Assembly: GCF_905120355.1 (NCBI RefSeq)
Contig: NZ_CAJHOB010000007.1
Span: forward strand, 62,001-126,000
From: Azonexus hydrophilus
GTDB lineage: Bacteria; Pseudomonadota; Gammaproteobacteria; Burkholderiales; Rhodocyclaceae
Length of the DNA: 64,000 nucleotides
Reading direction: 5' to 3'
Shown: positions 16,767 to 27,058 of the stretch, piece after piece
Layout: the number at the start of each line of letters is the position of its first letter
Position numbering within the stretch: the stretch's first letter is position 1
Position numbers and translations under genes: made by a program
The notes under the pieces: model-generated
The model's input: the letters and a program-made list of their open reading frames with translations, nothing else
The model's database searches: none
What the model was told of the DNA's origin: nothing

Positions 16767-19616
16767 ATGGCCAGAAAACAATGCCAGGTCTGCGGCCAGC
16801 CCGCCACGGTGCGGGTGGAAGCCAATCTCAATGGTCGTCACAGCACCATGCTGTTGTGTGACGATCACTATCGCCAACTGGTGCGCCAGCAAAAGCGCAC
16901 CGTCTCGCCGCTGGAAGCCTTGTTTGGCTCGCGCAGCGGCTTGTTCGAAGACTTCCTCGGCAGCGACTTCTTCCGCATCGGTGACGATTCGCCGTCCATG
17001 GCGGCCGATACCGACGAGGTAGTCGACGCCTCGTTCGGCGAACCCGCCCCGGCTGCTACGGGTACAACGCGCCGGCGCGGCAGTGGGCTCGCCAGCCGCA
17101 TCAGCGAACAGTCCGAGGCTTTGTTGCAGGAGGCCGCCAAACATGCCGCCGAATTTGGCCGCCCCGAAGTCGATACCGAACACCTGCTGTTGGCGCTCGC
17201 CGACAGCGACGTGGTGAAGACCATCCTGGGCCAATTCAAAATCAAGGTCGATGACCTCAAGCGACAGATCGAATCCGAAGCCAAGCGTGGCGATAAGCCG
17301 TTCGAGGGCGAGATCGGCGTGTCGCCCCGGGTCAAGGACGCGCTCAGCCGTGCTTTCGTGGCCTCCAACGAACTCGGCCACTCTTATGTCGGGCCGGAGC
17401 ATTTCCTGATCGGGCTCGCCGAGGAAGGCGAAGGTTTGGCGGCCAACCTGCTGCGCCGTTACGGCCTCACGCCGCAAGCGCTGCGCCAGCAGGTAAGCAA
17501 GGTGGTCGGCAAAGGGGCCGAGGATGGCCGCGCCGAGACGCCGACCAACACGCCCGAGCTGGATAAATACTCGCGAGACCTCACCAAAATGGCGCGCGAG
17601 GGCAAGCTTGATCCGGTCATCGGCCGCGCGCAGGAGATCGAGACCACCATCGAGGTGCTGGCCCGGCGCAAGAAAAACAATCCGGTGCTGATCGGCGAGC
17701 CCGGCGTCGGCAAGACCGCCATTGTCGAAGGACTGGCGCAGCGGATGGTCGCCGGCGAAGTGCCCGAGACGCTGCGCGACAAGCGCCTGGTGGAACTCAA
17801 CATCAATGCCATGGTGGCCGGCGCCAAGTACCGCGGCGAGTTCGAGGAGCGCGTGCAGAAGGTGCTCAAGGAAGTGACCGAGCACCAAGGTGAGCTAATT
17901 CTCTTCATCGACGAGGTGCACACCATCGTCGGTGCCGGCCAGGGTGGCGGCGAAGGCGGGCTGGACGTGGCCAACGTGTTCAAGCCGATGATGGCGCGCG
18001 GCGAACTGAACCTGATCGGCGCCACCACGCTCAACGAGTATCAGAAGTACATCGAGAAGGACGCCGCGCTGGAGCGTCGCTTCCAGCCGGTGATGGTGCC
18101 CGAGCCGACCGTGGCGCAGACCATGATGATCCTGCGCGGCCTGCGCGATACCTTCGAGGCGCACCACAAGGTCAGCATCACCGAGGATGCGATCATCGCC
18201 TCCGCCGAGTTGTCGGACCGCTACATCACCGCGCGCTTTTTGCCGGACAAGGCCATCGACCTGCTCGACCAGGCTGCCGCACGCGTGAAGCTGTCGGCCA
18301 CGGCCCGCCCGGTGGCGGTGCAGGAGCTGGAGTCCGAACTGCACCAGTTGCGGCGTGAGCAGGACTATGTGGCCTCGCGCAAGCAATACGACAAGGCCGC
18401 CGAGCTGGGCAAGCACATCGAGGCCAAAGAGTCCGAACTCAAGAAGCTTATCGAGGAATGGGAACGCGAGCGCGCCTCGGGCAGCGCCGAAGTCAAGGCC
18501 GAGCATGTCGCGCAGATCGTCTCGCGCCTGACCGGCATTCCGGTCAACGAGCTGACGGTGGAAGAACGCGAGAAGCTGCTGCATCTGGAGCAGCGGCTGC
18601 ACGAGCGCCTCGTGGGCCAGGACGAAGCGGTGCGCGCGGTGGCCGATGCCGTGCGGTTGTCGCGCGCGGGCCTGCGCGAAGGCAGCAAGCCGGTGGCGAC
18701 TTTTCTGTTCCTCGGGCCGACCGGCGTGGGCAAGACCGAGCTCGCTAAGGCGCTGGCCGAGTCCATCTATGGCGATGAAGGTGCGCTGCTGCGCATCGAC
18801 ATGTCCGAGTACGGGGAACGCCATACCGTGGCACGCCTGGTGGGCGCGCCTCCGGGTTATGTGGGCTATGACGAGGGCGGCCAGCTCACCGAGAAGGTGC
18901 GTCGCAAGCCCTACAGCGTGTTGCTGCTGGACGAGATCGAAAAAGCGCACCCCGACGTCTACAACATCCTGCTGCAGGTGTTCGACGACGGGCGGCTCAC
19001 CGACGGCAAGGGCCGGGTGGTGGATTTCACCAATACCATCATCATCGCCACCTCGAACTTGGGCTCGGACATCATCCAGCGTCGGCTGAAGGCCCGTGGC
19101 GCCGCCGTCGAGGAATACGAGAAGACCAAGTCCGAGGTGATGGACGTGCTGCGCGGACACTTCCGCCCCGAGTTCCTCAACCGCATCGACGAGATCATCG
19201 TCTTCCATGCGCTGGGCAAGGAGGAGATCCGCCATATCGTCGGCCTGCAGCTCGATCGTGTGGCCCGCAACGCCGCCAGCCAGGGCGTGACGCTGACCTT
19301 CGATCAGACCTTGATCGATCACTTCGCGGAGGAAGGCTACAAGCCCGAGTTCGGCGCGCGTGAGCTCAAGCGGCTGATCCGCAGCGAGCTGGAGACGGCA
19401 CTGGCGCGCGAGATGCTGGGTGGCGGTATCGGCAAGGGCGATCACGCCAGCGCCCGCTGGGATGACAAGGCCGAACGGGTGGTCTTCGAGCACCAGGAGC
19501 CACCTGCGAAGCCGGCCGAACCTGAAAAGCCCGATGCCGCGAACGTGGCCGAGGCACCGCCTAGCGACGCGAGCAAGCCTGCGCGCAAGAAGAAGTCAGC
19601 GGGCGGCGAATCTTGA
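16767..19616 (+). CDS. clpK: ClpK/ClpG-type AAA+ disaggregase
   Basis: 949 aa, the length expected for ClpK. The distinctive N-terminal extension has a putative zinc site ([10 protein letters not shown] and LLCDDHY). It is followed by a Clp-N domain (about 105-240), AAA1 (Walker [10 protein letters not shown] near residue 311), a ClpC-like short middle domain (about 500-570) and AAA2 (Walker [10 protein letters not shown] near 650). The C-terminus is charged and Pro/Ala-rich, ending KKKSAGG. These stand-alone disaggregases confer strong heat tolerance in Klebsiella, Pseudomonas and E. coli carrying this locus. I see no ClpP-binding IGF/IGL loop. I chose ATG 16767, 7 nt after AGGAG; the ATG at 16761 is too close. 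PLD-like and ftsH genes follow. Confidence 0.95.
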   Translation: MARKQCQVCGQPATVRVEANLNGRHSTMLLCDDHYRQLVRQQKRTVSPLEALFGSRSGLFEDFLGSDFFRIGDDSPSMAADTDEVVDASFGEPAPAATGTTRRRGSGLASRISEQSEALLQEAAKHAAEFGRPEVDTEHLLLALADSDVVKTILGQFKIKVDDLKRQIESEAKRGDKPFEGEIGVSPRVKDALSRAFVASNELGHSYVGPEHFLIGLAEEGEGLAANLLRRYGLTPQALRQQVSKVVGKGAEDGRAETPTNTPELDKYSRDLTKMAREGKLDPVIGRAQEIETTIEVLARRKKNNPVLIGEPGVGKTAIVEGLAQRMVAGEVPETLRDKRLVELNINAMVAGAKYRGEFEERVQKVLKEVTEHQGELILFIDEVHTIVGAGQGGGEGGLDVANVFKPMMARGELNLIGATTLNEYQKYIEKDAALERRFQPVMVPEPTVAQTMMILRGLRDTFEAHHKVSITEDAIIASAELSDRYITARFLPDKAIDLLDQAAARVKLSATARPVAVQELESELHQLRREQDYVASRKQYDKAAELGKHIEAKESELKKLIEEWERERASGSAEVKAEHVAQIVSRLTGIPVNELTVEEREKLLHLEQRLHERLVGQDEAVRAVADAVRLSRAGLREGSKPVATFLFLGPTGVGKTELAKALAESIYGDEGALLRIDMSEYGERHTVARLVGAPPGYVGYDEGGQLTEKVRRKPYSVLLLDEIEKAHPDVYNILLQVFDDGRLTDGKGRVVDFTNTIIIATSNLGSDIIQRRLKARGAAVEEYEKTKSEVMDVLRGHFRPEFLNRIDEIIVFHALGKEEIRHIVGLQLDRVARNAASQGVTLTFDQTLIDHFAEEGYKPEFGARELKRLIRSELETALAREMLGGGIGKGDHASARWDDKAERVVFEHQEPPAKPAEPEKPDAANVAEAPPSDASKPARKKKSAGGES

Positions 19617-19632
19617 GCGATGGGAGGCTGTC

Positions 19633-21063
19633 GTGTCCGACCCCAACGGGCTGACATGGGCAGCCACCCTCGTGTCGCTGGCGGTCGCTATCCCCACAGC
19701 GGGGCACGCGGTCATCTACAAGCGTGACCCTCGATCGGCCACGCTGTGGGTACTGCTGATCGCCTTGTTGCCGCTGGGCGGTTCGCTGCTGTATGGGCTG
19801 TTCGGCATCAACCGTTACCAGCGGCGGGCGCGGCGGCTCTTCCCGGGGGCAGATCCTGCTGTTCGGCAGGACCTCTCGCCCACGATGCCCGAGGCTGTAT
19901 CGCCGCCGCTTGCCGGTCTGGCCCACCTGGTGGGACGCGCCACCGGCCAGTCGCTGACCGGCGGCAACCGCATCGAGCCGCTTGTCGATGGCGAGCAGGC
20001 CTACCCGGCCATGCTCGCCGCCATCGAATCGGCGCGGTACAGCGTCGCCCTGGCCTCGTACATCTTCGACGGCCAAGGCATCGGGGCGCAGTTCGTCGAT
20101 GCGCTGAGCCGGGCTCATGCGCGCGGCGTGCAAGTGCGGGTGCTGATCGACGATGTCTATGCCCGCTGGACACCCAGCAGCGCCTACCGCGCCTTGCAAC
20201 GCGCCGGCGTTCCGGCGGCGACGTTCAACCCGACGTTGATTCCCGCGCGCCTGCATGGCGCGCATCTGCGCAATCACCGCAAGCTGCTGGTGATCGATGG
20301 CAAGACGGGTTTCACCGGCGGCATGAACATCTTCGGTCCGTATTGGCGGCCCGATGCGCCGGGCCAGGCCTGTCACGATTTGCACTTTCGTCTGCGCGGG
20401 CCGGTGGTAGAGCATCTGATGCGGAGCTTCACCGATGATTGGTGCGATACCACGGGCGAGCGGCTCAGCAAGGGTTTCTGGCGCGAATCTCCCGCAATGG
20501 CTGATGAGCAAGGAACCTCTTGGGCGCGCGGCATCGAGGCCGGTCCCGATGAGGCCCTGGACAGGATGCGCTGGACCTTCATGGGCGCTTTGAGCGCGGC
20601 GAAGCATTCGGTGCGCATCTGGACACCTTACTTCGTCCCCGATCAGCCGATGATCGCGGCGCTAAGCACGGCCGCGTTGCGCGGCGTGCGTATCGACGTG
20701 CTGACGCCTGCGAACGGTGACCATCCCACGGTGCAATGGGCCGCGCGCGCCCACTACTGGCAGGTGCTGGAGCACGGTGTACGCATATTCGAACGACCTG
20801 GCCCGTTCGACCACAGCAAGCTGATGCTGATAGACGGCCAGTGGTGCTGCCTGGGTTCGGCCAATTGGGATGCGCGCAGCCTGCGCCTCAACTTCGAGTT
20901 CAATGTGGAGGTGTACGACACCGCGCTGTCTACGCGGCTGGAATCCCTTTTTGATGCCGCCCGTGATGCATCGAACGAGATATCGGCCATGGCGTTGCGC
21001 GCCCGTCCGCTGGCCATCCGCTTGCGCGACGGGGTGGCCCGTCTGTTCACCCCCATTCTCTAG
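19633..21063 (+). CDS. Phospholipase D / cardiolipin synthase-like membrane enzyme
   Basis: 476 aa from a GTG start (GGGAGG 5 nt upstream), 16 bp after clpK. Two N-terminal membrane segments (about 6-26 and 37-57, PLDc_N type) precede two PLD domains. HKD motif 1 is HRKLLVIDGKTGFTGGMNI (near residue 215) and motif 2 is DHSKLMLIDGQWCCLGSANW (near 395). Both are intact. The layout is that of bacterial cardiolipin synthases, which join phosphatidylglycerol molecules at the inner membrane. In this context it probably adjusts membrane lipids under stress. Substrate preference cannot be read from sequence. Confidence 0.88.
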   Translation: MSDPNGLTWAATLVSLAVAIPTAGHAVIYKRDPRSATLWVLLIALLPLGGSLLYGLFGINRYQRRARRLFPGADPAVRQDLSPTMPEAVSPPLAGLAHLVGRATGQSLTGGNRIEPLVDGEQAYPAMLAAIESARYSVALASYIFDGQGIGAQFVDALSRAHARGVQVRVLIDDVYARWTPSSAYRALQRAGVPAATFNPTLIPARLHGAHLRNHRKLLVIDGKTGFTGGMNIFGPYWRPDAPGQACHDLHFRLRGPVVEHLMRSFTDDWCDTTGERLSKGFWRESPAMADEQGTSWARGIEAGPDEALDRMRWTFMGALSAAKHSVRIWTPYFVPDQPMIAALSTAALRGVRIDVLTPANGDHPTVQWAARAHYWQVLEHGVRIFERPGPFDHSKLMLIDGQWCCLGSANWDARSLRLNFEFNVEVYDTALSTRLESLFDAARDASNEISAMALRARPLAIRLRDGVARLFTPIL

Positions 21064-21090
21064 CGGCACGACTTGCGAGGAACATTGCCC

Positions 21091-22974
21091 ATGGAAAAGA
21101 AAGATCAATGGAACATTGGCTACTGGATCGTCGCCGGCCTGTTGCTGCTGACGCTGCAGAACTACTGGCAGGCGGCCAAGACCGTCGAGCCCGTGCCCTA
21201 CAGCGAATTCGAGAAGGCGCTGGCCGAGGGGCGCGTCGCCGAAGTGCTGGTGGCGGACCGCACGGTCACCGGGCGCCTGAAATCGCCGGACAGCCGGGGC
21301 AAGACCACCATCGTGGCCACCCGTGTCGAACCCGACCTGGCCGAGCGGCTGTCCAAGTACGACGTGCCCTATGCGCGGGTGGTGGAAAGCACCTGGCTGC
21401 GTGATGTGCTCTCCTGGATTCTGCCGGCGGTGGCCTTCTTCGGCGTCTGGTTCTTCCTGTTCCGCCGCTTCGCCGAGAAGCAGGGCATGGGTGGTTTCCT
21501 GAGCATCGGCAAGAGCCGTGCCAAGGTATTCATGGAGAAGAACACTGGCGTGACCTTTGCCGATGTCGCTGGCGTCGATGAAGCCAAGGCGGAGTTGGTT
21601 GAGATCGTCGATTTCCTCAAGAATCCGCAGGAGTATGGACGGCTCGGGGCGCGCATTCCCAAGGGCGTGTTGCTGGTCGGCCCACCGGGCACCGGCAAGA
21701 CATTGCTGGCCAAGGCTGTTGCCGGCGAGGCGGCGGTGCCCTTCTTCTCCATCTCCGGATCAGAGTTTGTCGAGATGTTCGTCGGCGTGGGTGCGGCCCG
21801 TGTGCGCGATCTGTTCGAACAGGCGCGTGCGCAGGCGCCGGCGATCATCTTCATCGATGAGCTGGATGCTTTGGGCCGCGCACGCGGTGTCGGAGGACCG
21901 ATCGGTGGACACGACGAGCGTGAGCAGACGCTGAACCAGTTGCTCACCGAAATGGATGGCTTCGACAGCTCGGTCGGGCTGATCATCCTTGCAGCCACCA
22001 ACCGGCCGGAGATCCTCGATCAGGCCTTGCTTCGCGCCGGTCGCTTCGACCGTCAGGTGCTGGTGGACCGTCCCGACAAGAAAGGTCGCCTGGATATCCT
22101 GAAGGTCCATGTCAAGAAGATCACCCTGGCCCACGGTGTAGATCTGGAACAGGTGGCGGCGCTGACCACCGGCTTTTCCGGCGCTGATCTGGCCAATCTC
22201 GTGAACGAAGCAGCGCTGAACGCGACGCGGCGCAAGGCGCAGGCTGTGGAACTGCAAGACTTCACCGCCGCCATCGAGCGCATCGTGGCCGGCCTGGAAA
22301 GGAAGAACCGTGTGCTCAATCCGAAGGAGCGGGAAACCGTGGCCTATCACGAGATGGGGCATGCGCTGGTGGCGCTGGCGCTGCCCGGCACCGATCCGGT
22401 ACACAAGATTTCAATCGTTCCGCGTGGCATCGGTGCACTCGGCTACACCCTGCAGCGGCCCACCGAAGACCGATTTCTGATGACACGTGCCGACCTGGAG
22501 CACAAGATCGCCGTGCTCCTGGGAGGGCGCGCGGCTGAGAAGCTCGTGTTTGGCGAGCTGTCCACAGGGGCTTCAGACGATCTCGCGCGGGCCACCGACA
22601 TCGCCCGCGACATGATTACGCGCTTCGGCATGGATGAGGGCTTGGGGTACGTTGCTTTTGAGGCACAGAGGCCGCGTTTTCTTGATGCGCCTGAACTGGT
22701 ACAGGGTGGCTGCCGGGTAGCCGAATCGACTCAGACACGCATCGACCAAGCCATCCGTGACATCGTGATGGGTGTGTTTGATCGTGCATACCGAATTCTC
22801 GAAATTAACCGAGAAGTACTGGAGCGATGCGCGCGCGAACTGCTCGCACGGGAAACGCTGGATGAATACAGCATCCGGCAACTGACGCAAGGGCTACAGC
22901 TCGAATCCCCATGTCACAGCGGCCCAACTGCCGGAGCCATTACTTCCTCTGTGTCCCAAGGAGCCACCTCATGA
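21091..22974 (+). CDS. ftsH: ATP-dependent zinc metalloprotease FtsH (stress-locus copy)
   Basis: 627 aa. The two N-terminal membrane helices (about 10-28 and 109-130) flank a small periplasmic domain. The AAA domain has Walker [19 protein letters not shown] (near 197), Walker [13 protein letters not shown] and an SRH ([20 protein letters not shown]). The M41 protease domain has HEMGH (near 420) for zinc. All catalytic residues are present. The C-terminal tail ([20 protein letters not shown]) is unlike the chromosomal FtsH as I know it. A second, locus-borne FtsH is a hallmark of these stress islands. Its stop overlaps the thioredoxin start (ATGA). Confidence 0.95.
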   Translation: MEKKDQWNIGYWIVAGLLLLTLQNYWQAAKTVEPVPYSEFEKALAEGRVAEVLVADRTVTGRLKSPDSRGKTTIVATRVEPDLAERLSKYDVPYARVVESTWLRDVLSWILPAVAFFGVWFFLFRRFAEKQGMGGFLSIGKSRAKVFMEKNTGVTFADVAGVDEAKAELVEIVDFLKNPQEYGRLGARIPKGVLLVGPPGTGKTLLAKAVAGEAAVPFFSISGSEFVEMFVGVGAARVRDLFEQARAQAPAIIFIDELDALGRARGVGGPIGGHDEREQTLNQLLTEMDGFDSSVGLIILAATNRPEILDQALLRAGRFDRQVLVDRPDKKGRLDILKVHVKKITLAHGVDLEQVAALTTGFSGADLANLVNEAALNATRRKAQAVELQDFTAAIERIVAGLERKNRVLNPKERETVAYHEMGHALVALALPGTDPVHKISIVPRGIGALGYTLQRPTEDRFLMTRADLEHKIAVLLGGRAAEKLVFGELSTGASDDLARATDIARDMITRFGMDEGLGYVAFEAQRPRFLDAPELVQGGCRVAESTQTRIDQAIRDIVMGVFDRAYRILEINREVLERCARELLARETLDEYSIRQLTQGLQLESPCHSGPTAGAITSSVSQGATS

Positions 22975-23411
22975 GTGACAGCATGCATATCGTCTGCCCA
23001 CACTGCCAATCCATCAATCGCGTGCCAGCCAACAAGTTGGCAGAGAAGCCCAATTGCGGGCGGTGCCAGCACCCGCTGTTCACCGGAGAACCCATTGATC
23101 TGACCACAGCGACCTTCGCCCGTCATCTGGAGCGCAGTGACCTGCCGCTGCTGGTTGACTTTTGGGCGCCGTGGTGCGGACCGTGCAAGATGATGGCGCC
23201 GCAGTTCGAGCAGGCAGCCTCCCTGCTTGAACCCAAGGTGAGGTTGGCCAAGGTAAATACCGAGGCCGAGCCTGACCTGGCCGCCCAGTTCGGTATTCGC
23301 AGCATTCCAACCCTGATTTTGTTCCGAGGGGGACATGAGGTTGCACGTCAGGCGGGCGCCATGGGCGCGCAGGACATTATGCGCTGGGTGACATCCCGCT
23401 TGCCGCAATGA
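22971..23411 (+). CDS. trxC: Thioredoxin 2-type protein with N-terminal zinc finger
   Basis: 146 aa. An N-terminal zinc ribbon (C9-X2-C12 and C29-X2-C32) precedes a thioredoxin domain with the active site WCGPC (C69, C72). The cis-Pro loop [10 protein letters not shown] is intact. Such Trx2/TrxC proteins reduce disulfides and respond to oxidative stress. AAGGAG lies 8 nt before the ATG, inside the ftsH 3' end, giving tight coupling. Its last 50 bp include the 28-bp repeat found again at 26436, next to a relic of a different thioredoxin. Confidence 0.93.
   Translation: MSDSMHIVCPHCQSINRVPANKLAEKPNCGRCQHPLFTGEPIDLTTATFARHLERSDLPLLVDFWAPWCGPCKMMAPQFEQAASLLEPKVRLAKVNTEAEPDLAAQFGIRSIPTLILFRGGHEVARQAGAMGAQDIMRWVTSRLPQ
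23363..23390. repeat. 28-bp direct repeat, copy 1 (thioredoxin 3' end)
   Basis: 28 bp within the thioredoxin gene, encoding the GAQDIMRWV region, are identical to 26436-26463. The two copies bracket the GGDEF-EAL gene. Confidence 0.9.
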
Positions 23412-23471
23412 CCCGGCGCGAACCACCCTGCTTATCAGTTGTTCGATCCTTGAAGAAAGTGCGTAGCCGCG

Positions 23472-23570
23472 ATGCATAGCGACCCCAACCACACAATCTT
23501 TGACGAAATACGCTCCGAGTTGCAGAAACTTTGGAACCTCTGTTTCACCCATAAGGAGCGTCACCTTTGA
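23472..23570 (+). CDS. Possible 32-codon upstream ORF of the GGDEF-EAL gene
   Basis: ATG 23472 to TGA 23570 encodes 32 aa (begins MHSDPNHTIFDEIRSELQKL). Its stop overlaps the TTG start of the next gene (TTGA), and the AAGGAG site for that gene lies inside it. The Shine-Dalgarno before this ATG is weak (GAAGAAAG). It may be a coupled leader peptide or chance. Confidence 0.3.
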   Translation: MHSDPNHTIFDEIRSELQKLWNLCFTHKERHL

Positions 23571-26374
23571 ACGAGACGCCTCAAATCTCAGCCCGACACT
23601 GTGACCAGATTAACCAGAATGCCCATTCTGGCAGTTGGCATCTCGATCTTGGCTCGCAACTCCTCACTTGCTCCGATGAAGCCTGCCGCGTGCTCGGCCT
23701 GGATGTTGGTGCGCCAATAGCCTTCGAGCGATTCCTGCAGTGCATTCACCCTGAAGACCGCCCCCTCTTCGATAGGGCATGGGATGCTGCCATGTGCGGA
23801 AAGTCCCTTGATCTGCGGTGTCGCATCGTCAGCGGAGGGCAGGTTCGCTGGATACACCTGCGGGCAACATTCAAGGGCGACGCCTCTGGTCGACCCAGAG
23901 CGGCAGACGGGACGGTAGAGGAGATCACCGATCTCAAGAGGGTCGAGCAGGCGCTGAACTCTATGCGGCGACAGCGAGAAGAGTTGGCCAGCCACGTTCC
24001 CGGTATGCTTTACCAATACCGTCTTCGTCCGGACGGCAGCTCGCACTTCCCTTATGCCAGCGCGAGGATACAGGAAATATACGGGGTTGCACCGGAGGAT
24101 GTTCTTGAAGATGCCACTCCTGCGTTCGCTGCGCTCCATGCTGAAGACCGCGACCGTGTGCATGAAACCATACGGGCGTCGGGGCAGTCACTCGCGCTTT
24201 GGCATGACGAGTACCGAGTGCAGTTTCCAGACGGTCGGGTGATCTGGGTCGAAGGTGAGGCGTCGCCTGAAGCCATGCCTGATGGGAGCATCCTCTGGCA
24301 CGGCTATATCCATGATGTCACCTCACGCAGAAGATCCGCGGAAGAGCTTCGCCTTGCGGCTAAAGTTTTTGAGCACGCAGGAGAGGGTATCCTCGTTACG
24401 GACGCTCAGGGCCACATTGTCAACGTCAATCGGGCGTTTTCCGTGATCACTGGTTATGCGCGGGAGGAAGTAATGGGTCAGACACCTCGTCTGCTCGAGT
24501 CCGATCGCTATGACGATGAGTTCTATCAGACCGCTTGGCAGGCTCTGCGTGAGCACGACTATTGGCACGGAGAGCTCTGGTGCCGACGCAAGAACGGCAG
24601 TCAGTTTGCCGCGCTGCTGACGATCAGTGCAGTCCCGGATATGCGGGGCAATATCGAGCATTACGCAGCCATGTTTTCCGACATCACAGCGCTGAAGGAG
24701 AACCAGCAACAGCTTGAACGCGTTGCTCACTACGACCTGCTCACCGGCTTGCCCAATCGACTATTGTTTGGAGACCGCCTTAAGCAGGCCATTCGTCAGA
24801 CACGTCGGCGTGGCATGCACCTGGCGGTTGTCTTCATCGATCTGGATGGATTCAAGAAGGTCAACGACCAGCACGGCCACGGAGTCGGCGACAAATTGCT
24901 TTCCGTCCTGTCCAGGCGTATGACGCAGGTGTTGCGCGAAGACGATACCTTGGCCCGTCTTGGTGGTGATGAGTTTGTCGCTATTCTGGTCGACCTGCCG
25001 GATATTTCCATCAGCGTACCGATTCTCGATCGCCTGATCGAGGTGGCTGCACAGCCCGTACCGATTGGTGACGCACTGTGCGAGGTGAGCGCGAGTATCG
25101 GTGTGAGCTACTACCCGCAAGGCGAAGATATCGACGCCGACCAACTGCTGCGGCAGGCAGATCAGGCTATGTATCGTGCCAAGCAAGCCGGCAAGAATCG
25201 ATATCACGTTTTCGATACGGAGAAGGATCGTACGCTGCGCACCCGTCACGAAGGATTTGACAGCATAGAGAATGCACTTGCCAATGGGCAGTTTCTGCTT
25301 TATTTCCAACCTAAGGTCAACATGCGCACCGGTGAGGTGCTGGGCGCCGAAGCCTTGATCCGCTGGCAACATCCGACGCGTGGCTTGTTATCTCCTGCCT
25401 CCTTCATACCCATCATTGAGAACCATCCGCTCGGGATTGACGTGGGGAAATGGACCATCGAGGCTGCGCTGACCCAGATCGAAGTTTGGCGCAAGGCCGG
25501 CCTTCATGTCCCGATCAGCGTGAATATCGGTGCGCGGCACTTGCTGCAACCGGACTTCATCATGCATCTACGGGGTATGTTGTCACGACATCCCGACGCC
25601 AAGCCGCAAGACCTTGAACTGGAAATCCTCGAAACCAGCGCCGTGGAGGACTTCGTTCAAGTGTCTCAGTTGATGGCGCTGTGCGAGAGGATGGGATTGC
25701 GTTTTGCCCTCGACGATTTCGGCAGCGGCTATTCATCGCTGACCTATCTGAAGCGCCTGCCCGCGCACCTGCTCAAGATCGACCAAGGTTTTATACGCGA
25801 CATGCTCGAGGATCCGGACGATATCGCCATCCTGGATGCGCTACTGGCACTGGCAAGGTCGTTTGGCAGGAACTGCATCGCGGAGGGAGTCGAATCCATT
25901 AAGCATGGTGAAATGCTGCTGCGTATGGGATGCGAGTGGGGCCAGGGTTATGCCATCGGGCATCCGATGCCGGCGCATGAATTCGAGCAATGGCTACACA
26001 CCTGGCAGGTACCCTTATCCTGGAAGGGATTCAAACCTGACAGTCGCTCCGCGCTGCCCGTGCCGTTCACATACGCCGACCACCGGGTCTGGATTTCCCA
26101 GATGATCGACTATCTGTCAGGTAAGACCCAAGTGCCGCCTCAACCCGAAGCACTCCAATACTGGCGGGATCAAAGTGGCCGCCCTACGTTCTTCGGCAAG
26201 GATCCTGATGATCAGGTCGATGTCCTGCATCAGAGCATCCAGCAGTTAGTGCACACCCTGAGTGAAATGAAAAATGCCGGCCGTGTCGAGGCATTGAGGG
26301 CTGGCATCGATAAGTTGCAACATTTGCAGGCGGATCTGCTGGGATTGCTGCCGCCAGACCAGAAGCCAGATTGA
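23567..26374 (+). CDS. PAS-PAS-PAS-GGDEF-EAL cyclic-di-GMP enzyme
   Basis: 935 aa from a TTG start supported by AAGGAG 8 nt upstream; the next in-frame ATG would remove the first PAS. There are about three PAS folds (roughly 15-130, 150-260, 265-385; FEHAGEGILVTDAQGHIVNV starts the last). The GGDEF domain has an intact active site (RLGGDEFVAIL, near 466) and an upstream RxxD (REDD) inhibitory site. The EAL domain has intact signature residues (GAEALIRWQHP near 594, ILETSAVED, DDFGSGYSSL, IAEGVES). Both activities therefore look possible. The C-terminal 120 residues are helical and unassigned. No TM segment is visible, so it is cytosolic. The gene sits between thioredoxin and psiE and is bracketed by a direct repeat, so it may be a later insertion. 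Confidence 0.93.
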   Translation: MNETPQISARHCDQINQNAHSGSWHLDLGSQLLTCSDEACRVLGLDVGAPIAFERFLQCIHPEDRPLFDRAWDAAMCGKSLDLRCRIVSGGQVRWIHLRATFKGDASGRPRAADGTVEEITDLKRVEQALNSMRRQREELASHVPGMLYQYRLRPDGSSHFPYASARIQEIYGVAPEDVLEDATPAFAALHAEDRDRVHETIRASGQSLALWHDEYRVQFPDGRVIWVEGEASPEAMPDGSILWHGYIHDVTSRRRSAEELRLAAKVFEHAGEGILVTDAQGHIVNVNRAFSVITGYAREEVMGQTPRLLESDRYDDEFYQTAWQALREHDYWHGELWCRRKNGSQFAALLTISAVPDMRGNIEHYAAMFSDITALKENQQQLERVAHYDLLTGLPNRLLFGDRLKQAIRQTRRRGMHLAVVFIDLDGFKKVNDQHGHGVGDKLLSVLSRRMTQVLREDDTLARLGGDEFVAILVDLPDISISVPILDRLIEVAAQPVPIGDALCEVSASIGVSYYPQGEDIDADQLLRQADQAMYRAKQAGKNRYHVFDTEKDRTLRTRHEGFDSIENALANGQFLLYFQPKVNMRTGEVLGAEALIRWQHPTRGLLSPASFIPIIENHPLGIDVGKWTIEAALTQIEVWRKAGLHVPISVNIGARHLLQPDFIMHLRGMLSRHPDAKPQDLELEILETSAVEDFVQVSQLMALCERMGLRFALDDFGSGYSSLTYLKRLPAHLLKIDQGFIRDMLEDPDDIAILDALLALARSFGRNCIAEGVESIKHGEMLLRMGCEWGQGYAIGHPMPAHEFEQWLHTWQVPLSWKGFKPDSRSALPVPFTYADHRVWISQMIDYLSGKTQVPPQPEALQYWRDQSGRPTFFGKDPDDQVDVLHQSIQQLVHTLSEMKNAGRVEALRAGIDKLQHLQADLLGLLPPDQKPD

Positions 26375-26403
26375 TGCCATGCATGGGACAAAGGGTTGAC
26401 GTG

Positions 26404-26529
26404 CAAGAGGCTGATCCACCCATCGGCGGCGCCACGGGCGCGCAGGACATTATGCGCTGGGTGGCTTCGCAATTGCCTCGGCAATCCAGGTGTAATCGAG
26501 TCGTCTTCTCGGACTCCCCGTTCCATTAA
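26404..26529 (+). pseudogene. Relic of a second thioredoxin 3' end
   Basis: The frame reads [20 protein letters not shown] then SRCNRV to a TAA at 26527. It matches the end of the intact thioredoxin ([16 protein letters not shown]) but differs after the 28-bp repeat, so it comes from a different allele rather than a simple copy. Only the last 20-30 codons remain. It lies just before psiE. Confidence 0.65.
26436..26463. repeat. 28-bp direct repeat, copy 2
   Basis: Identical to 23363-23390 and in the same orientation, within the thioredoxin relic. The repeat spacing is 3073 bp. Confidence 0.9.
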
Positions 26530-26557
26530 CGTTTCATTGAAAGAGAGAGCAACGCTT

Positions 26558-27058
26558 ATGCATAAAGAATCTGGCCACACGGCCCTTGACGAGATGCGCT
26601 CCCAGTGGCGGTTGATGACGGTTTACGAGCGCTTCGAGCAGGTTGTTGTCATCACGCTGTCGGGCGTCATGTCGATGGTGATTGTGATTTCGCTGATTCA
26701 GTTGATTCGGCTCGTCTTCACGCTGCTCGTCATGGATGCACTGAATCCACTGGATCATAAGGTTTTTCAGCTGGTATTCGGTGCCACCATGACGCTCCTG
26801 ATCGCGATGGAGTTCAAGCATTCCATCGTGCGCGTGGCGCTGCGTCGGGACAGCATCATCCAGGTCAAGACCGTAATCCTCATCGGCCTGATCGCGCTGG
26901 CGCGCAAGTTCGTGATCCTCGACCCCGAGGCGAGCCCTGGCAAGATCGCCGCGCTTGCAGGAGCCACACTGGCGCTCGGTGCCACTTACTGGCTGCTGCG
27001 CGAGCGCGACGACCGCGCCGCCGAGACATCTGAGCATGATCCGTCATCATCCCAATGA
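26558..27058 (+). CDS. PsiE-family membrane protein
   Basis: 166 aa. Four hydrophobic segments (about 28-52, 68-85, 100-115, 125-145) match the phosphate-starvation-inducible PsiE family: FEQVVVITLSGVMSMVIVIS, LVFGATMTLLIAMEFKHSIV, LRRDSIIQVKTVILIGLIAL, ARKFVILDPE. PsiE function is unknown. A PsiE-like gene is a regular member of transmissible stress-tolerance loci, which supports the island assignment. ATG 26558 was chosen for the hydrophilic N-terminus MHKESGHTALDEMRSQ; only a weak GAGAG precedes it. It overlaps the HtpX-like gene by 23 bp. Confidence 0.88.
   Translation: MHKESGHTALDEMRSQWRLMTVYERFEQVVVITLSGVMSMVIVISLIQLIRLVFTLLVMDALNPLDHKVFQLVFGATMTLLIAMEFKHSIVRVALRRDSIIQVKTVILIGLIALARKFVILDPEASPGKIAALAGATLALGATYWLLRERDDRAAETSEHDPSSSQ

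Noticed and set aside
17895-19493. 532-codon minus-strand frame opposite clpK
   Set aside because: Shadow of a highly biased coding sequence; no start signal or recognisable motif.
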